DNA from: Palsa-744 sp036498265
Lineage (GTDB): Bacteria > Actinomycetota > Thermoleophilia > Solirubrobacterales > Solirubrobacteraceae
Assembly: GCA_036498265.1 (NCBI GenBank)
Contig: DASYFT010000023.1
Location: 1 to 45,437 of the forward strand
Direction of reading: 5' to 3'
DNA: 45,437 nt
The position numbers and the translations under genes are program-made. Position 1 is the stretch's first letter. Each line of letters starts with the position of its first letter. The notes beneath the pieces were generated by a model that was not told the DNA's origin, did not search any database, and saw nothing but the letters and a program-made list of their open reading frames with translations. Below, piece by piece: positions 14,979 through 23,027 of the stretch.

Positions 14979-15898
14979 CCCGAGCTGCCCGAGCCCGAGT
15001 CGCCCGAGGCGGGGCTGCCCGAGTCGGGGCCGCGCGAGCCCGGGCCACCGAGCGGCGGATGTGACCCGGGCGGGCGCAGCCCGTGTGGCAGCTTGTCGTC
15101 CGCGCCGTCCAGGGCCGCCCGCGGGGAGCGCCAGCCCGCGAGCGCCGGAGCGTCGAGCGCGAAGACCTCGACCTTGATCGGATGGCAGTTGGGCTCGGCC
15201 CCGCTGCCGGGTCCCCACAGCGGCACCGACAGGTCTCCGCCAGGGCAGGTCGACGCCGCCATCAGCAGATCGACCTCGGCGAACAGCTCGAAGTGGTCCC
15301 CCACGACGGCGGGACAGCTCTTCATGAAGTAGCGCTCGTCATCGGGCATCAGCCCCGTGACCTGGAAGATGTTGATCACGTCGTGCACGTCGAACTCCGT
15401 GAGGCCCCATGGCAGCACGGCTCGCACCAGGTTGGAGTGGCAATGGAAGTCGTAGCTGCTGCCGGAGAGGATCCTGCCGATGTAGCCGTCGCACCTCGTG
15501 CCGAGCAGGTCGTGGCATCCGGCCCCGTCCTCGTCGATGCCGTACCGGATGCTGTCGGCGACGACGGTGGCGAGCGGCCGCAGGAACGGAAGCGTCGACC
15601 ACAGGCGGTCGCCCACGTTGACGTGGGCGCCGTAGAGCTGGCGGGTGCGGGCGGCCCAGAAGCGCTCTCGCGGGTCGCTGCGGCTCCACAAGTTGAGGTC
15701 CAGAACCTGGGGCCCCTCGACGATCGAGAAGCGGCAGACGTGGCCGGCGGGCACCTCCCACGCCCGGCCGCTGCGCACGGGTATCACGAACTCCTGCACA
15801 GGCGTCCTGGCGGCGCCTGCTGCGATCGCCTCGAGCATGCTCGGCTCGACGCGAAGTGGACCGCTCGTGTCGGCCTGGTATGCGGGGATGGGTGGCAT
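14975..15898 (-). CDS. DUF1989 domain protein (urea carboxylase-associated family)
   Basis: Protein of 307 residues matching the DUF1989 family, often encoded near urea carboxylase and amine-catabolism genes. Diagnostic segments are VLDLNLWSRSDPRERFWAAR (about 65-84), a DLLGTRCDGYIG block, YDFHCHSNLVRAVLPWG, EFDVHDVINIFQVTGL and STCPGGDLSVPLWG. Conserved Cys and His residues suggest a metal site. After about residue 265 the chain becomes a Pro/Gly/Ser/Asp-rich tail, encoded by repeated CCCGAG-like units, that is not part of the domain. It is the last gene of the permease operon, and its TAG overlaps that of the convergent EutA-like gene. Reaction unknown to me. Confidence 0.85.
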   Translation of the reverse strand: MPPIPAYQADTSGPLRVEPSMLEAIAAGAARTPVQEFVIPVRSGRAWEVPAGHVCRFSIVEGPQVLDLNLWSRSDPRERFWAARTRQLYGAHVNVGDRLWSTLPFLRPLATVVADSIRYGIDEDGAGCHDLLGTRCDGYIGRILSGSSYDFHCHSNLVRAVLPWGLTEFDVHDVINIFQVTGLMPDDERYFMKSCPAVVGDHFELFAEVDLLMAASTCPGGDLSVPLWGPGSGAEPNCHPIKVEVFALDAPALAGWRSPRAALDGADDKLPHGLRPPGSHPPLGGPGSRGPDSGSPASGDSGSGSSG

Positions 15899-15920
15899 GG
15901 CCCTCGCTCGCCGGGTGACG

Positions 15921-16712
15921 CTAGATGCCGGCGTCGTCCTCTTCCGGGAGCTCGTACCAGCGCACCCGGTCGCCGATCCTCGCGCGCATCCTCCAGCTCC
16001 GGGACTTGGGCGCCGAGGCGATGGCCTGCTGGAGGCTCTCGAGCGCTGCGAGCATCCGCTCGCGTGCGGGGAAGTCGGGGAGCGAGCGCGTATGGGCGGC
16101 GGCACGCTCGAGCACCTGGGTCGCGGTGCGATACCAGCCCCAGTCCCGTGACAGAAGCACGACGATCCGCTCCTGATCGACGTCGTGGTCGCAGAGGATC
16201 GCGGCGATGTCCAGGAAGTCGCGCTCGTTGGTCTCGACGACCTGCAGCTTGGTGAGCAGCAGGTCGGCGGGATCGAGCGTCAGCTCGTGCCGCGTCAGCC
16301 GGTCCGAGAGCTCGAGCGTGTGGCACATCACCAGCCGGTCGATGAAGATGTCGACCTCGTACCCCTGACCCTCGTGGACGTAGTTGAGCCGCTGGCGTCC
16401 GTGCAGAGCGTTGAACTCGCGGTCACCACGCAGGCCGCAGCTCTCGAGGTAACCCTCGAGATCCCGGCGCTGGTCCGAGAGCGCGATGAAGTCGAGGTCC
16501 TTCCACGCACGTGCCAGCGGCGGCTGCATCGCCGTTGGGCACTGGAACGCCACACCGATCCCACCGAGGGCGCGAAGGGCCAGGCCGCGCTCGTTTCCGC
16601 CGTCGATCAGCGACCTCGCCAGGTCGAGCATCTGAAGCTGCTCCGGAGCGATCACATGGGTCATTGGTGCTTCGGGCCGATCACGAGCAGCGATGGCAAT
16701 GCTATCCCCCAC
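15921..16712 (-). CDS. Nucleotidyltransferase-like protein
   Basis: Protein of 263 residues resembling the minimal nucleotidyltransferase fold. RALGGIGVAFQCP (about 47) fits the helical GG motif, WKDLDFIAL (about 70) supplies the paired acidic residues, and YEVDIFIDR (about 118) the third. DPADLLLTKLQVVETNERDF resembles the segment after the catalytic domain in AbiEii-type proteins. No antitoxin partner is adjacent. GTG 16712 is two bases after the metallophosphoesterase stop; ATG 16664 is an alternative start. It sits between a metallophosphoesterase and DUF1989 in the permease operon, so a role in modifying a substrate or signal is more likely than plasmid-type defence. Function not established. 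Confidence 0.65.
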   Translation of the reverse strand: MGDSIAIAARDRPEAPMTHVIAPEQLQMLDLARSLIDGGNERGLALRALGGIGVAFQCPTAMQPPLARAWKDLDFIALSDQRRDLEGYLESCGLRGDREFNALHGRQRLNYVHEGQGYEVDIFIDRLVMCHTLELSDRLTRHELTLDPADLLLTKLQVVETNERDFLDIAAILCDHDVDQERIVVLLSRDWGWYRTATQVLERAAAHTRSLPDFPARERMLAALESLQQAIASAPKSRSWRMRARIGDRVRWYELPEEDDAGI

Positions 16713-16714
16713 CG

Positions 16715-17695
16715 CTAGCCCGAGGTCAACACGTACGAGCAGACGCCCGTCGGACCCAGGTCGATGACGGCCCCCCGGAGCAGCCCGTCGGGGTACTCGC
16801 TGCCGGGGTTGATCGCCAGCGTCGGGCCGATCTTGGTCGCCGCCTTGCTCTCGTGGATGTGGCCGTGAAGCGAGAGGACCGGGTGGTACTTTTCGATCGC
16901 GCTGCGCACGGCGGTGCTGCCGACGGGCCCGGCCACCGGCTGGCCGCCCTCGGTGACGATCGAGAGGTCGGGATTGAGCTGCTGGGCCGTGTCCAGCCCG
17001 GAGTCATACGGCGGGCAGTGGCAGTTGAAGATCAGCAACCCGCGATCCTCGCTCCAACCGTCGAGCATCGTCTCCATCCGGCTTGCGAGCTCGCTCTCGG
17101 GAACGTCGCGGGGACATTCCCACGGCGTCTGGTTGGCGAAGCCGAGGCTTGCCACGAACCTCGTCTCGTCGATCGGGACCACCCTGCCCTCGAGAAAGGT
17201 CGCAGCCGAGGATTCCTCGACGATCCGGTCCAGCGAGAAAGGATCGTCGTTGCCGCAGTTGACGAACAGGCGGGCACCGGTGCCGGCGAGCCTCTCGCCC
17301 GCGAGCTCGAGCCACTCGGCGAGCCGCTCGCCGGCCAGCCGCTCCATCAGGCGCTCGAGCGCCTCGGAGTCCGAGGAGATCGCATCGACCTCCTCGGCGG
17401 ACGCCCGGTAGGTGTAGAGGCCTGCGTCGGCGGCTGCCGTCTCGAACTCCTTCAGCTCCCGCTCGGTCTCCATCTCGATCGTCTTGTGCCCGAGGGTGCC
17501 CTCGCTGTGGCCGTTGCCCGTGCTGACGATCGGCGCAAGCCGCTTGCCGGCGACGTCGCCCCCGAGGATCAGGACCTGGGCCTCGTAGGCCTTGGCGCCG
17601 TTGATGAACTTCCGGAAGCAGACGCTCGAGCCATGGACATCGGTGACGAACAGCAGCCGTAGATCCGGCTTGGGCTTCGCTTTGAAGATCGCCAA
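16715..17695 (-). CDS. Calcineurin-like metallophosphoesterase
   Basis: Metallophosphoesterase of 326 residues using a two-metal centre. Ligand motifs appear in order: FVTDVHGS (about 16), ILGGDVAGK (about 45), NCGNDDPF (about 145), FNCHCPPY (about 220) and LHGHIH (about 280). I chose TTG 17695 because the coherent protein begins AIFKAKPKPDLRLLF; upstream codons look non-coding and would overlap the permease gene. It starts 17 bases after the permease stop, preceded by AAGAG. The central Glu/Ala-rich stretch (about residues 80-140) looks like a helical insertion. Substrate unknown. Its consistent pairing here with the nucleotidyltransferase-like gene could mean the two add and remove a phospho group. 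Confidence 0.82.
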   Translation of the reverse strand: MAIFKAKPKPDLRLLFVTDVHGSSVCFRKFINGAKAYEAQVLILGGDVAGKRLAPIVSTGNGHSEGTLGHKTIEMETERELKEFETAAADAGLYTYRASAEEVDAISSDSEALERLMERLAGERLAEWLELAGERLAGTGARLFVNCGNDDPFSLDRIVEESSAATFLEGRVVPIDETRFVASLGFANQTPWECPRDVPESELASRMETMLDGWSEDRGLLIFNCHCPPYDSGLDTAQQLNPDLSIVTEGGQPVAGPVGSTAVRSAIEKYHPVLSLHGHIHESKAATKIGPTLAINPGSEYPDGLLRGAVIDLGPTGVCSYVLTSG

Positions 17696-17712
17696 TTTCG
17701 CTCTTGGCCGAC

Positions 17713-19317
17713 TCAGTCGGGGGGCAGCGTGGTGGCAGCGAGCCCGAGGTCGACCCCCTGGCGTTTCCTGACGAAGCGCGCGATCGCGTAGTAGATGAAG
17801 CCGACTATCCACGCGCCCAGGAACACCGAGTAGGCGCGGGTCGTGTTCGACCCGTAGGCGCTGTTGGAGAAGTAGGCATAGGCGATCGCGCCGACGCCGA
17901 GCATCGACAGGGCACCGAGGATCGAGAGCAGCGGAACGCCAAAGACCGTCGGCTTGACCGGTGACTTCTCATACAGCTCCTTGCGCCGATACGGGAAGAC
18001 GACGGCCGCGAGACCGGTGACCAGGAACGTGAACAGGAACCCGAGCGTGGTGCCGCCGAGGAATTTGGAGAAGCTGGTGTAGACGAACACTGCCAAACCG
18101 ATCAGAGCACCCACGGTACCGATCGCGATCGCCCAGTTCGGAGCGTGCGTGCGCGGCGAGACCTGAGCGACCTGGCTGGGCGTGACGCGATCCATGGACC
18201 ACGCGAAGATGCAACGCGTCATCGCCATCTGGGTGAAGATCATGTTGGCCACCATCAGCATGATGAAGCCGACGTTGATGATCACCGCGAAGACCGTCGA
18301 GCCGCTGCCGAGCGAGGCGATCAGGTTGAACGTCGGTTCGCTCGAGAAGGGGTAGGCCGAGGTGCCGTTCAGCGCCTGCGTAGAGGCCACGAACTGCGGG
18401 CTCATGGTGTGGACCGCGGCGAAGGCCATCAGCGTGAAGATGAGGCCACCGATCGCCAGCGAACCGTAGATCGAGATCGGGATCGAGCGGCGCACGTTCT
18501 TGACCTCGCCGCCCGTGTAGGTGGCGAACATCACGAACAGCGTCACGAGCGAGACGAGCGCCACGCCCGAGATGGTGGGCGAGAAGGCGTGCCAGCTGTG
18601 CGGCTGCACGAACCCTTCCTTGTGGGCGTTGGCGATGATCCCGCTGTAGGAGGAGACGTGGTTGATGTTGTGCACGAACGTGCCGTGGCTGATGAACAGC
18701 GTCCAGATCACGGTGATCACGACGGCCGTGATCCCGATGCTGAAGGTGATCTTCATGACCCTCAGCGCCCGGACCGTGTTGGTCAGCAGGATGGCGACGA
18801 TCAGCAGCGCGATCGTCCCGATACCGAAGGCGACCCAGTGTTTGGAGATGTTGACGGCCGCGGTGTTCCACCACGTGTTGCCGGTCAACGAGCCGATGCT
18901 GGCGAACAGTCCGGAGAGCCCCACCGTGGAGATCCAGCTGCCCTCGATCCCGGCGAACAGGAGGTTCCAGACGACGAAGTTGAAGTTGGCGGCGAAGCCG
19001 ACCGCCGGATGCAGGGCGCGGCCGTTGAACACGTAGTCGCCGCCGGAGCGGGGCATCATGATGCCGAAGAGGACGTAGACGCTGCCGAGGATGACGGCGG
19101 GGACGAGCGAGAGCAGCACCGAGAGCGGCATGCTGGCGCCGGGGAACGTGAAGGGCAGCAGCATGAGCGTCACCGCGGCGATCGGCAGGTTGATGATGCA
19201 GATGCTCCCCATGAGGGCTGCCGTGCCCGACATCTCCCGGACCAGGCCCGAGGACCTGCGCGTGTAGAGCTGGGGCGCAGCTGCTTCCTGCGGCACCGAT
19301 GCGACGGACTGCTCCAT
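17713..19317 (-). CDS. APC-superfamily amino acid/amine permease
   Basis: Integral membrane transporter of 534 residues with about 12-14 hydrophobic helices. The N-terminal cytosolic segment leads into SGTAALMGSICIINLPIAAV and then MMPRSGGDYVFNGRALHP, a typical APC first-loop pattern. MFATYTGGEVKNVRRSIPIS in the middle is also characteristic. The ATG at 19317 has GGAGAGGAGC just upstream, so it is preferred over a start at 19341. It is the first gene of a four-gene operon (permease, metallophosphoesterase, nucleotidyltransferase-like, DUF1989). Upstream is a clear promoter with the island's shared motif. It most likely imports the amino compound degraded by the island. Confidence 0.9.
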   Translation of the reverse strand: MEQSVASVPQEAAAPQLYTRRSSGLVREMSGTAALMGSICIINLPIAAVTLMLLPFTFPGASMPLSVLLSLVPAVILGSVYVLFGIMMPRSGGDYVFNGRALHPAVGFAANFNFVVWNLLFAGIEGSWISTVGLSGLFASIGSLTGNTWWNTAAVNISKHWVAFGIGTIALLIVAILLTNTVRALRVMKITFSIGITAVVITVIWTLFISHGTFVHNINHVSSYSGIIANAHKEGFVQPHSWHAFSPTISGVALVSLVTLFVMFATYTGGEVKNVRRSIPISIYGSLAIGGLIFTLMAFAAVHTMSPQFVASTQALNGTSAYPFSSEPTFNLIASLGSGSTVFAVIINVGFIMLMVANMIFTQMAMTRCIFAWSMDRVTPSQVAQVSPRTHAPNWAIAIGTVGALIGLAVFVYTSFSKFLGGTTLGFLFTFLVTGLAAVVFPYRRKELYEKSPVKPTVFGVPLLSILGALSMLGVGAIAYAYFSNSAYGSNTTRAYSVFLGAWIVGFIYYAIARFVRKRQGVDLGLAATTLPPD

Positions 19318-19392
19318 TAGAGCTCCTCTCCTCGATTGCACCGCGAACCAGACGTGCAGGCCCCAATCCGGGCGCTGTCATACATCGGATGG

Positions 19393-19422
19393 TATGCTAA
19401 TCATATCCATTCGCGGTGTCAA
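19393..19422 (-). promoter_or_regulatory. Sigma70-type promoter of the permease operon with GATATGAT operator in the spacer
   Basis: On the minus strand TTGACA (19422-19417) and TAGCAT (19399-19394) are separated by 17 bases, a standard -35/-10 pair. GGATATGATT, the island's shared core, lies inside that spacer (19408-19399). Around it TATGCTAATCATA (19393-19405) is a dyad with five of six pairs matching. Here the core cannot be the -10, which supports its being a protein-binding site. The leader would be roughly 70 bases. Confidence 0.6.
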
Positions 19423-19496
19423 GCGTTGTAAAGCTCGTCAACGCTCTCCCACGAGAGGGTGCCGCGGTCCCTGCCCCCACGATGCGCCGCAGAGGG

Positions 19497-20447
19497 TCAT
19501 GCGGAGCGAGCCCGGGTCGCGATGAAGTCGAGCAGCACGCGCGCGGCGAGCACTGCCGTGGCGCTCGAGCGACTGTCGAAGAGTGGGTTGAGCTCGGCGA
19601 TGTCGATCGCGCTCACGCGGGTTGCGAAGGCCCGGATCAGGCGCAGCAGATCGGCGGTCCGGATGCCCGCCGGCTCGGGCCAGCCCGTGCCGGGGGCCGA
19701 GCCCGGATCGAGCACGTCGAGGTCGACGGTCAGGTAGACGGCGGCGAGCTCGGGCCCGAGCCAGGCGAGGGCCCTCTGCGCGGCCGCCTCGGCCCCGACC
19801 TCTTCGAGCTCCCGCGCCGTTATCCGGCGCAGGCCCAGCTGCTGCCCGAGCTCGTACTGCTCCACCGGCGTGTAGCCGCGGAGCCCGATCTGGACCACGT
19901 TGGCGCCGTCGAGGCGCTCCAGCTCGAGCGCCCGCCGGATGCCGCTCGAGCCCGAGTGGGCGCCTTGGCGGGGGTTCCCCGGATCGAGGTCGCAATGGGC
20001 ATCGAGCTGGATGAGCCCGATCGGACCGTCGGTGTGATCGTGCAGGGCCCGGAAGGCCGGGAACGTCACCCCATGGTCTCCGCCGATCGTCATCGGGATC
20101 GCCTCCGCCTCGATCACGCGCGCCACGGCCGCGCTGATCTCGCCCACCGTCGCGAGGGTGTCGGCATAGGACAGCTCGACGTCGCCGAAGTCCATGATCT
20201 CGGTGCTCGAGAGGTCGATCAGGCCGAGGTCGAGGTCCGCCAGCGCAGAGTCCCTGACCCGGCGCCCGATCCAGTCGCCGAGCATCTCGCGAAGCACCCC
20301 GGGCGCGTAGCGTGCCCCCGGGTTACCGATCGTGGTGGCGGCGTCATAGGGCACGCCGAGCAGCCCGTAGCGCTCTCGCGGCCGGCCTCGCGCGGCGAGC
20401 AGCACGCTGGGCGTGCCGGCGCCGGGCTGGTGGAAGGCCCCGGGCAT
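19497..20447 (-). CDS. Ureohydrolase (agmatinase/arginase family)
   Basis: Complete Mn-dependent ureohydrolase of 316 residues. The metal ligands lie in MTIGGDHGVTFP (about 124), IQLDAHCDLDPG (about 148) and TVDLDVLDPGSAPGTGWPEP (about 240), the full canonical signature. The pattern after DLDVLDP is typical of agmatinase, guanidinobutyrase and related enzymes, which release urea from a guanidino compound. The ATG lies 11 bases after the amidase stop, so it is the last gene of the minus-strand operon starting at 23843. No urease genes are visible in the window to use released urea. It differs clearly from the ureohydrolase at 1-930, so the two are not recent copies. Confidence 0.88.
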   Translation of the reverse strand: MPGAFHQPGAGTPSVLLAARGRPRERYGLLGVPYDAATTIGNPGARYAPGVLREMLGDWIGRRVRDSALADLDLGLIDLSSTEIMDFGDVELSYADTLATVGEISAAVARVIEAEAIPMTIGGDHGVTFPAFRALHDHTDGPIGLIQLDAHCDLDPGNPRQGAHSGSSGIRRALELERLDGANVVQIGLRGYTPVEQYELGQQLGLRRITARELEEVGAEAAAQRALAWLGPELAAVYLTVDLDVLDPGSAPGTGWPEPAGIRTADLLRLIRAFATRVSAIDIAELNPLFDSRSSATAVLAARVLLDFIATRARSA

Positions 20448-20458
20448 CTAACGCTCCC

Positions 20459-21580
20459 TCACGACGAGCCCGCCAGTACGTCCGCGCGTGCCAGGCCGAT
20501 CCGGTGCGCGACCGCAAGGAGCCGTGGCACCCCGTCCGGGCGGCTCAGCAGGTGCCGCGGCCCCTCGGCGGTCGGCACCGCGATCGCCGGCCATCCGAGC
20601 GCGTTGGCGACGGGCGTGTGGGCCATCAGCCGGTCCCCGACGTGCTGGGTCCCGTCCCGGTAGTCCGCGAGCGCCGCATCGATCGTGGGCGCCTCGCCGT
20701 CGAACACCGGCCCGGCGAGCACCTCGACTCCGGACAGGGCCGCTGACACGGAGTCGCGCCAGCTCGCCATCACCGACCGCGCCCGCTCGAGATCGCCGAC
20801 CTCAAGCGCGAGCTTGTGCCGCAGGTCGATCCCGTAGAGGTCGGGGCGCGCCGAGAGCGTGGGCCTGTGTAGCGACTGCACCTCGGCGCGGAACATCGTC
20901 CAGTGCTCGGCGGGAAGCGGTGGAAGCTCCACATCCTCACCGAGCGAGGCAACCCGGATGGAGGCCTCTCGCGCGGGAGACACCGCCAGCACCCGTGCGA
21001 GCGTCGGGACGTCGGGGGTGAGGAAACCGAGGCTGTCGAACGACTCGGCGAGCGGGAACACGCCCTCCGTGGAGAACGCCCCGCGTGCCGCCTTGAACCC
21101 GTACACGCCGCAGCAGGCGGCGGGGATCCGGATCGAACCGCTCGTGTCGGTTCCGAGTGCCACGTCGCACGCTCCGAGCGCGACCGCCGCCGCCGAGCCG
21201 CCGCTCGAGCCGCCGGCGGTGCGACTGTGATCGCCGGGCGCGCGGATCGCGCCGAAGTGCGGGTTGTAGCCGGAGACCCCATAGGCGAACTCGTTGAGGT
21301 TCGTCTTGCCGATCCAGATCATCCCATCGCGCTGCAGGCGCTCGACTATCGCGGCGCTGGCGCCCGGAACGCGGTCGACGAAGAGCGCCGACCCGCGCGT
21401 GGTGCGCAGCCCGGCCGTGTCGATCAGGTCCTTGACGGCGCCGACCAGCCCATGGAGAGGGCCCGACGGAGCGCGCCGGGCCTGCTCGATGACGCTGTCG
21501 TCGACGGTAATGAAGGCTCCGACAGCGGGGTCGATCCGTTCCAGAGCACGGCTCGCGGCGGCGGTCAGCTCGCCGCTCAC
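20459..21580 (-). CDS. Short amidase-signature hydrolase
   Basis: Amidase-signature protein of 373 residues, about 100 shorter than the usual 450-500. The catalytic Lys is in LVGAVKDLIDTAG (about 49), the Ser residues in AGGSSGGSAAA and GTDTSGSIRIPAACCG. The GTG start shares GTGA with the stop of the decarboxylase gene, so the two are translationally coupled. The missing length is in the region between catalytic core and C-terminus, not at the ends of the core, so it need not be broken. Short AtzF/allophanate-hydrolase-like and indoleacetamide hydrolase-type amidases also lack parts of this region. Substrate unknown; with the decarboxylase and ureohydrolase it suggests stepwise removal of nitrogen groups. 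Confidence 0.85.
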   Translation of the reverse strand: MSGELTAAASRALERIDPAVGAFITVDDSVIEQARRAPSGPLHGLVGAVKDLIDTAGLRTTRGSALFVDRVPGASAAIVERLQRDGMIWIGKTNLNEFAYGVSGYNPHFGAIRAPGDHSRTAGGSSGGSAAAVALGACDVALGTDTSGSIRIPAACCGVYGFKAARGAFSTEGVFPLAESFDSLGFLTPDVPTLARVLAVSPAREASIRVASLGEDVELPPLPAEHWTMFRAEVQSLHRPTLSARPDLYGIDLRHKLALEVGDLERARSVMASWRDSVSAALSGVEVLAGPVFDGEAPTIDAALADYRDGTQHVGDRLMAHTPVANALGWPAIAVPTAEGPRHLLSRPDGVPRLLAVAHRIGLARADVLAGSS

Positions 21581-22971
21581 GGGACCACGGCGGCCAGACG
21601 GTCGAGCGTCGAGGCGATGTCGTGCTCGGTGGTGAGCGGGTTGATCGTGCACAGGCGCAGCACCGAGCGCCCGTGAAGGGTGGTGGTGGTGAGCGCGGCG
21701 TAGCCGTCCCGACCGAGCGCGGCGGCGCGGGCGGCGTGATCCTGCGCCGTTCCGGCGACGCTGGCGAAGGTGACGATGCCCAGTTGCGCCGGCGTGACGA
21801 GCTCCCAGCGGCTGTCCGCCTCCAGGACGCTCTGCGCGTACTCCGCCAGCTCCATGCCCCGGGCGATCGCCGCCCGCATCCGCGCGACGCCGTAGATCCG
21901 GAAGCTGAGCCACAGCTTGAGCCCGCGGGCGCGACGGCTCAGCTCGAGCCCCCTGTCACGGAAGTCGACCGCGCCGGGCTCGCCGCTCGCCGCCGGGAGG
22001 TACTCGGGCGTCATGGTGAACGTCTCGGCGAGCGCACCGGGGCGGCGCACCAGCAGGCAGCCGATGTCGTACGGCTGGAACAGCCACTTGTGCGGATCTA
22101 CCACGAGCGAGTCCGCCCTGGCGATGCCGGCGAGCGCACGCGCTCCGGCGGGGCAGAGCACCGCCGGCGCGCCGTAGGCGCCGTCGACGTGAAGCCAGAG
22201 CCCCTCGGCGCTGCAGATGTCGGCGAGAGCGTCGAGCGGATCGACCGCCCCCGAGTTGGTCGTGCCCGCGGTTGCGACCACGAAACCGGGACGATGGCTG
22301 GCGTCCCGGTCCTCGGCGATCGCCGAGGTCAGGGACGCTGGATCCAGCCGGAGATGCTCGTCGCTGGGCAGCACCCGGATGTGCTCGGGCGGGAAGCCGA
22401 TCGCGAGCAGGCCCCTGCGGATCGACGCGTGCGTCTGGTCGGAGAGGTACGCGACGCCGGCACCGGCGCTGCGGCGCGCGAGGAGCAGCCCCGTCATGTT
22501 GGCAAGCGAGCCGCCGCTGGTCAGCACTCCCTCGGTGCCTTCGGGCATGCCCAAGAGCGACCGGAGCCAGTCGACGGCGACCACCTCCGCCGTCGCCGGT
22601 CCGGACCCGCCCGGCCAGGACGCGGCGATCGCGTTGAACCCGGTGCCGAGCCACTCGCCGAGGACCCCTGCGATCGAGGATGGGCCCGGAACCCGGGCGA
22701 AGTACCGGGGATGATCGCCGTGCTGCATGTTCCCGAGCGCCACATCGAGGAGCGTCTGCATGGCCTCCAGCGGATCGCCGGGCTCCTCCGGGGCGGGGCC
22801 GCCGAGCGCCGAGGCGAGCTCTGTTGGTGAGCCGGTCCGGATGGCGGGGCCCTCTCCGATGCGCTCGAAGTGGTCGACCACCCGGTCGACCACCCAGTGG
22901 GCGAGCGGGCGCATCTGCTCGACGTCCAGACCGAGGGCGTCGGTCGGGTGCTCGGTGTCCGGGCGGCTCAT
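21577..22971 (-). CDS. Group II PLP-dependent amino acid decarboxylase
   Basis: Decarboxylase of 464 residues in the family of aromatic-L-amino-acid, glutamate and 2,4-diaminobutyrate decarboxylases. Visible features are HPRYFARVPGP (about 90), GVLTSGGSLANMTGLLLAR (about 150), the PLP-ring Asp in LHVDGAYGAPA (about 248) and the Schiff-base Lys in VVDPHKWLFQP (about 280). The ATG at 22971 gives the normal family N-terminus, with MRPLAHWVVDRVVDH. It is the second gene of the operon beginning with the aldo/keto reductase, after a 56-base gap, and overlaps the amidase by four bases. Amine products could be deaminated by the class III aminotransferase. The substrate cannot be fixed; aromatic amino acids, diaminobutyrate and related compounds are candidates. 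Confidence 0.9.
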   Translation of the reverse strand: MSRPDTEHPTDALGLDVEQMRPLAHWVVDRVVDHFERIGEGPAIRTGSPTELASALGGPAPEEPGDPLEAMQTLLDVALGNMQHGDHPRYFARVPGPSSIAGVLGEWLGTGFNAIAASWPGGSGPATAEVVAVDWLRSLLGMPEGTEGVLTSGGSLANMTGLLLARRSAGAGVAYLSDQTHASIRRGLLAIGFPPEHIRVLPSDEHLRLDPASLTSAIAEDRDASHRPGFVVATAGTTNSGAVDPLDALADICSAEGLWLHVDGAYGAPAVLCPAGARALAGIARADSLVVDPHKWLFQPYDIGCLLVRRPGALAETFTMTPEYLPAASGEPGAVDFRDRGLELSRRARGLKLWLSFRIYGVARMRAAIARGMELAEYAQSVLEADSRWELVTPAQLGIVTFASVAGTAQDHAARAAALGRDGYAALTTTTLHGRSVLRLCTINPLTTEHDIASTLDRLAAVVP

Positions 22972-23027
22972 GGCACGCGTCTCGCGATCCCGATGAGAGC
23001 GTGCGTGGCCACGGACGAGCCCGAACC

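Noticed and set aside
15921..17695. Toxin-antitoxin or phage-defence pair (nucleotidyltransferase plus phosphoesterase)
   Set aside because: No AbiEi-like or HEPN partner is seen, and both genes are embedded in a permease operon with the island's shared promoter element.
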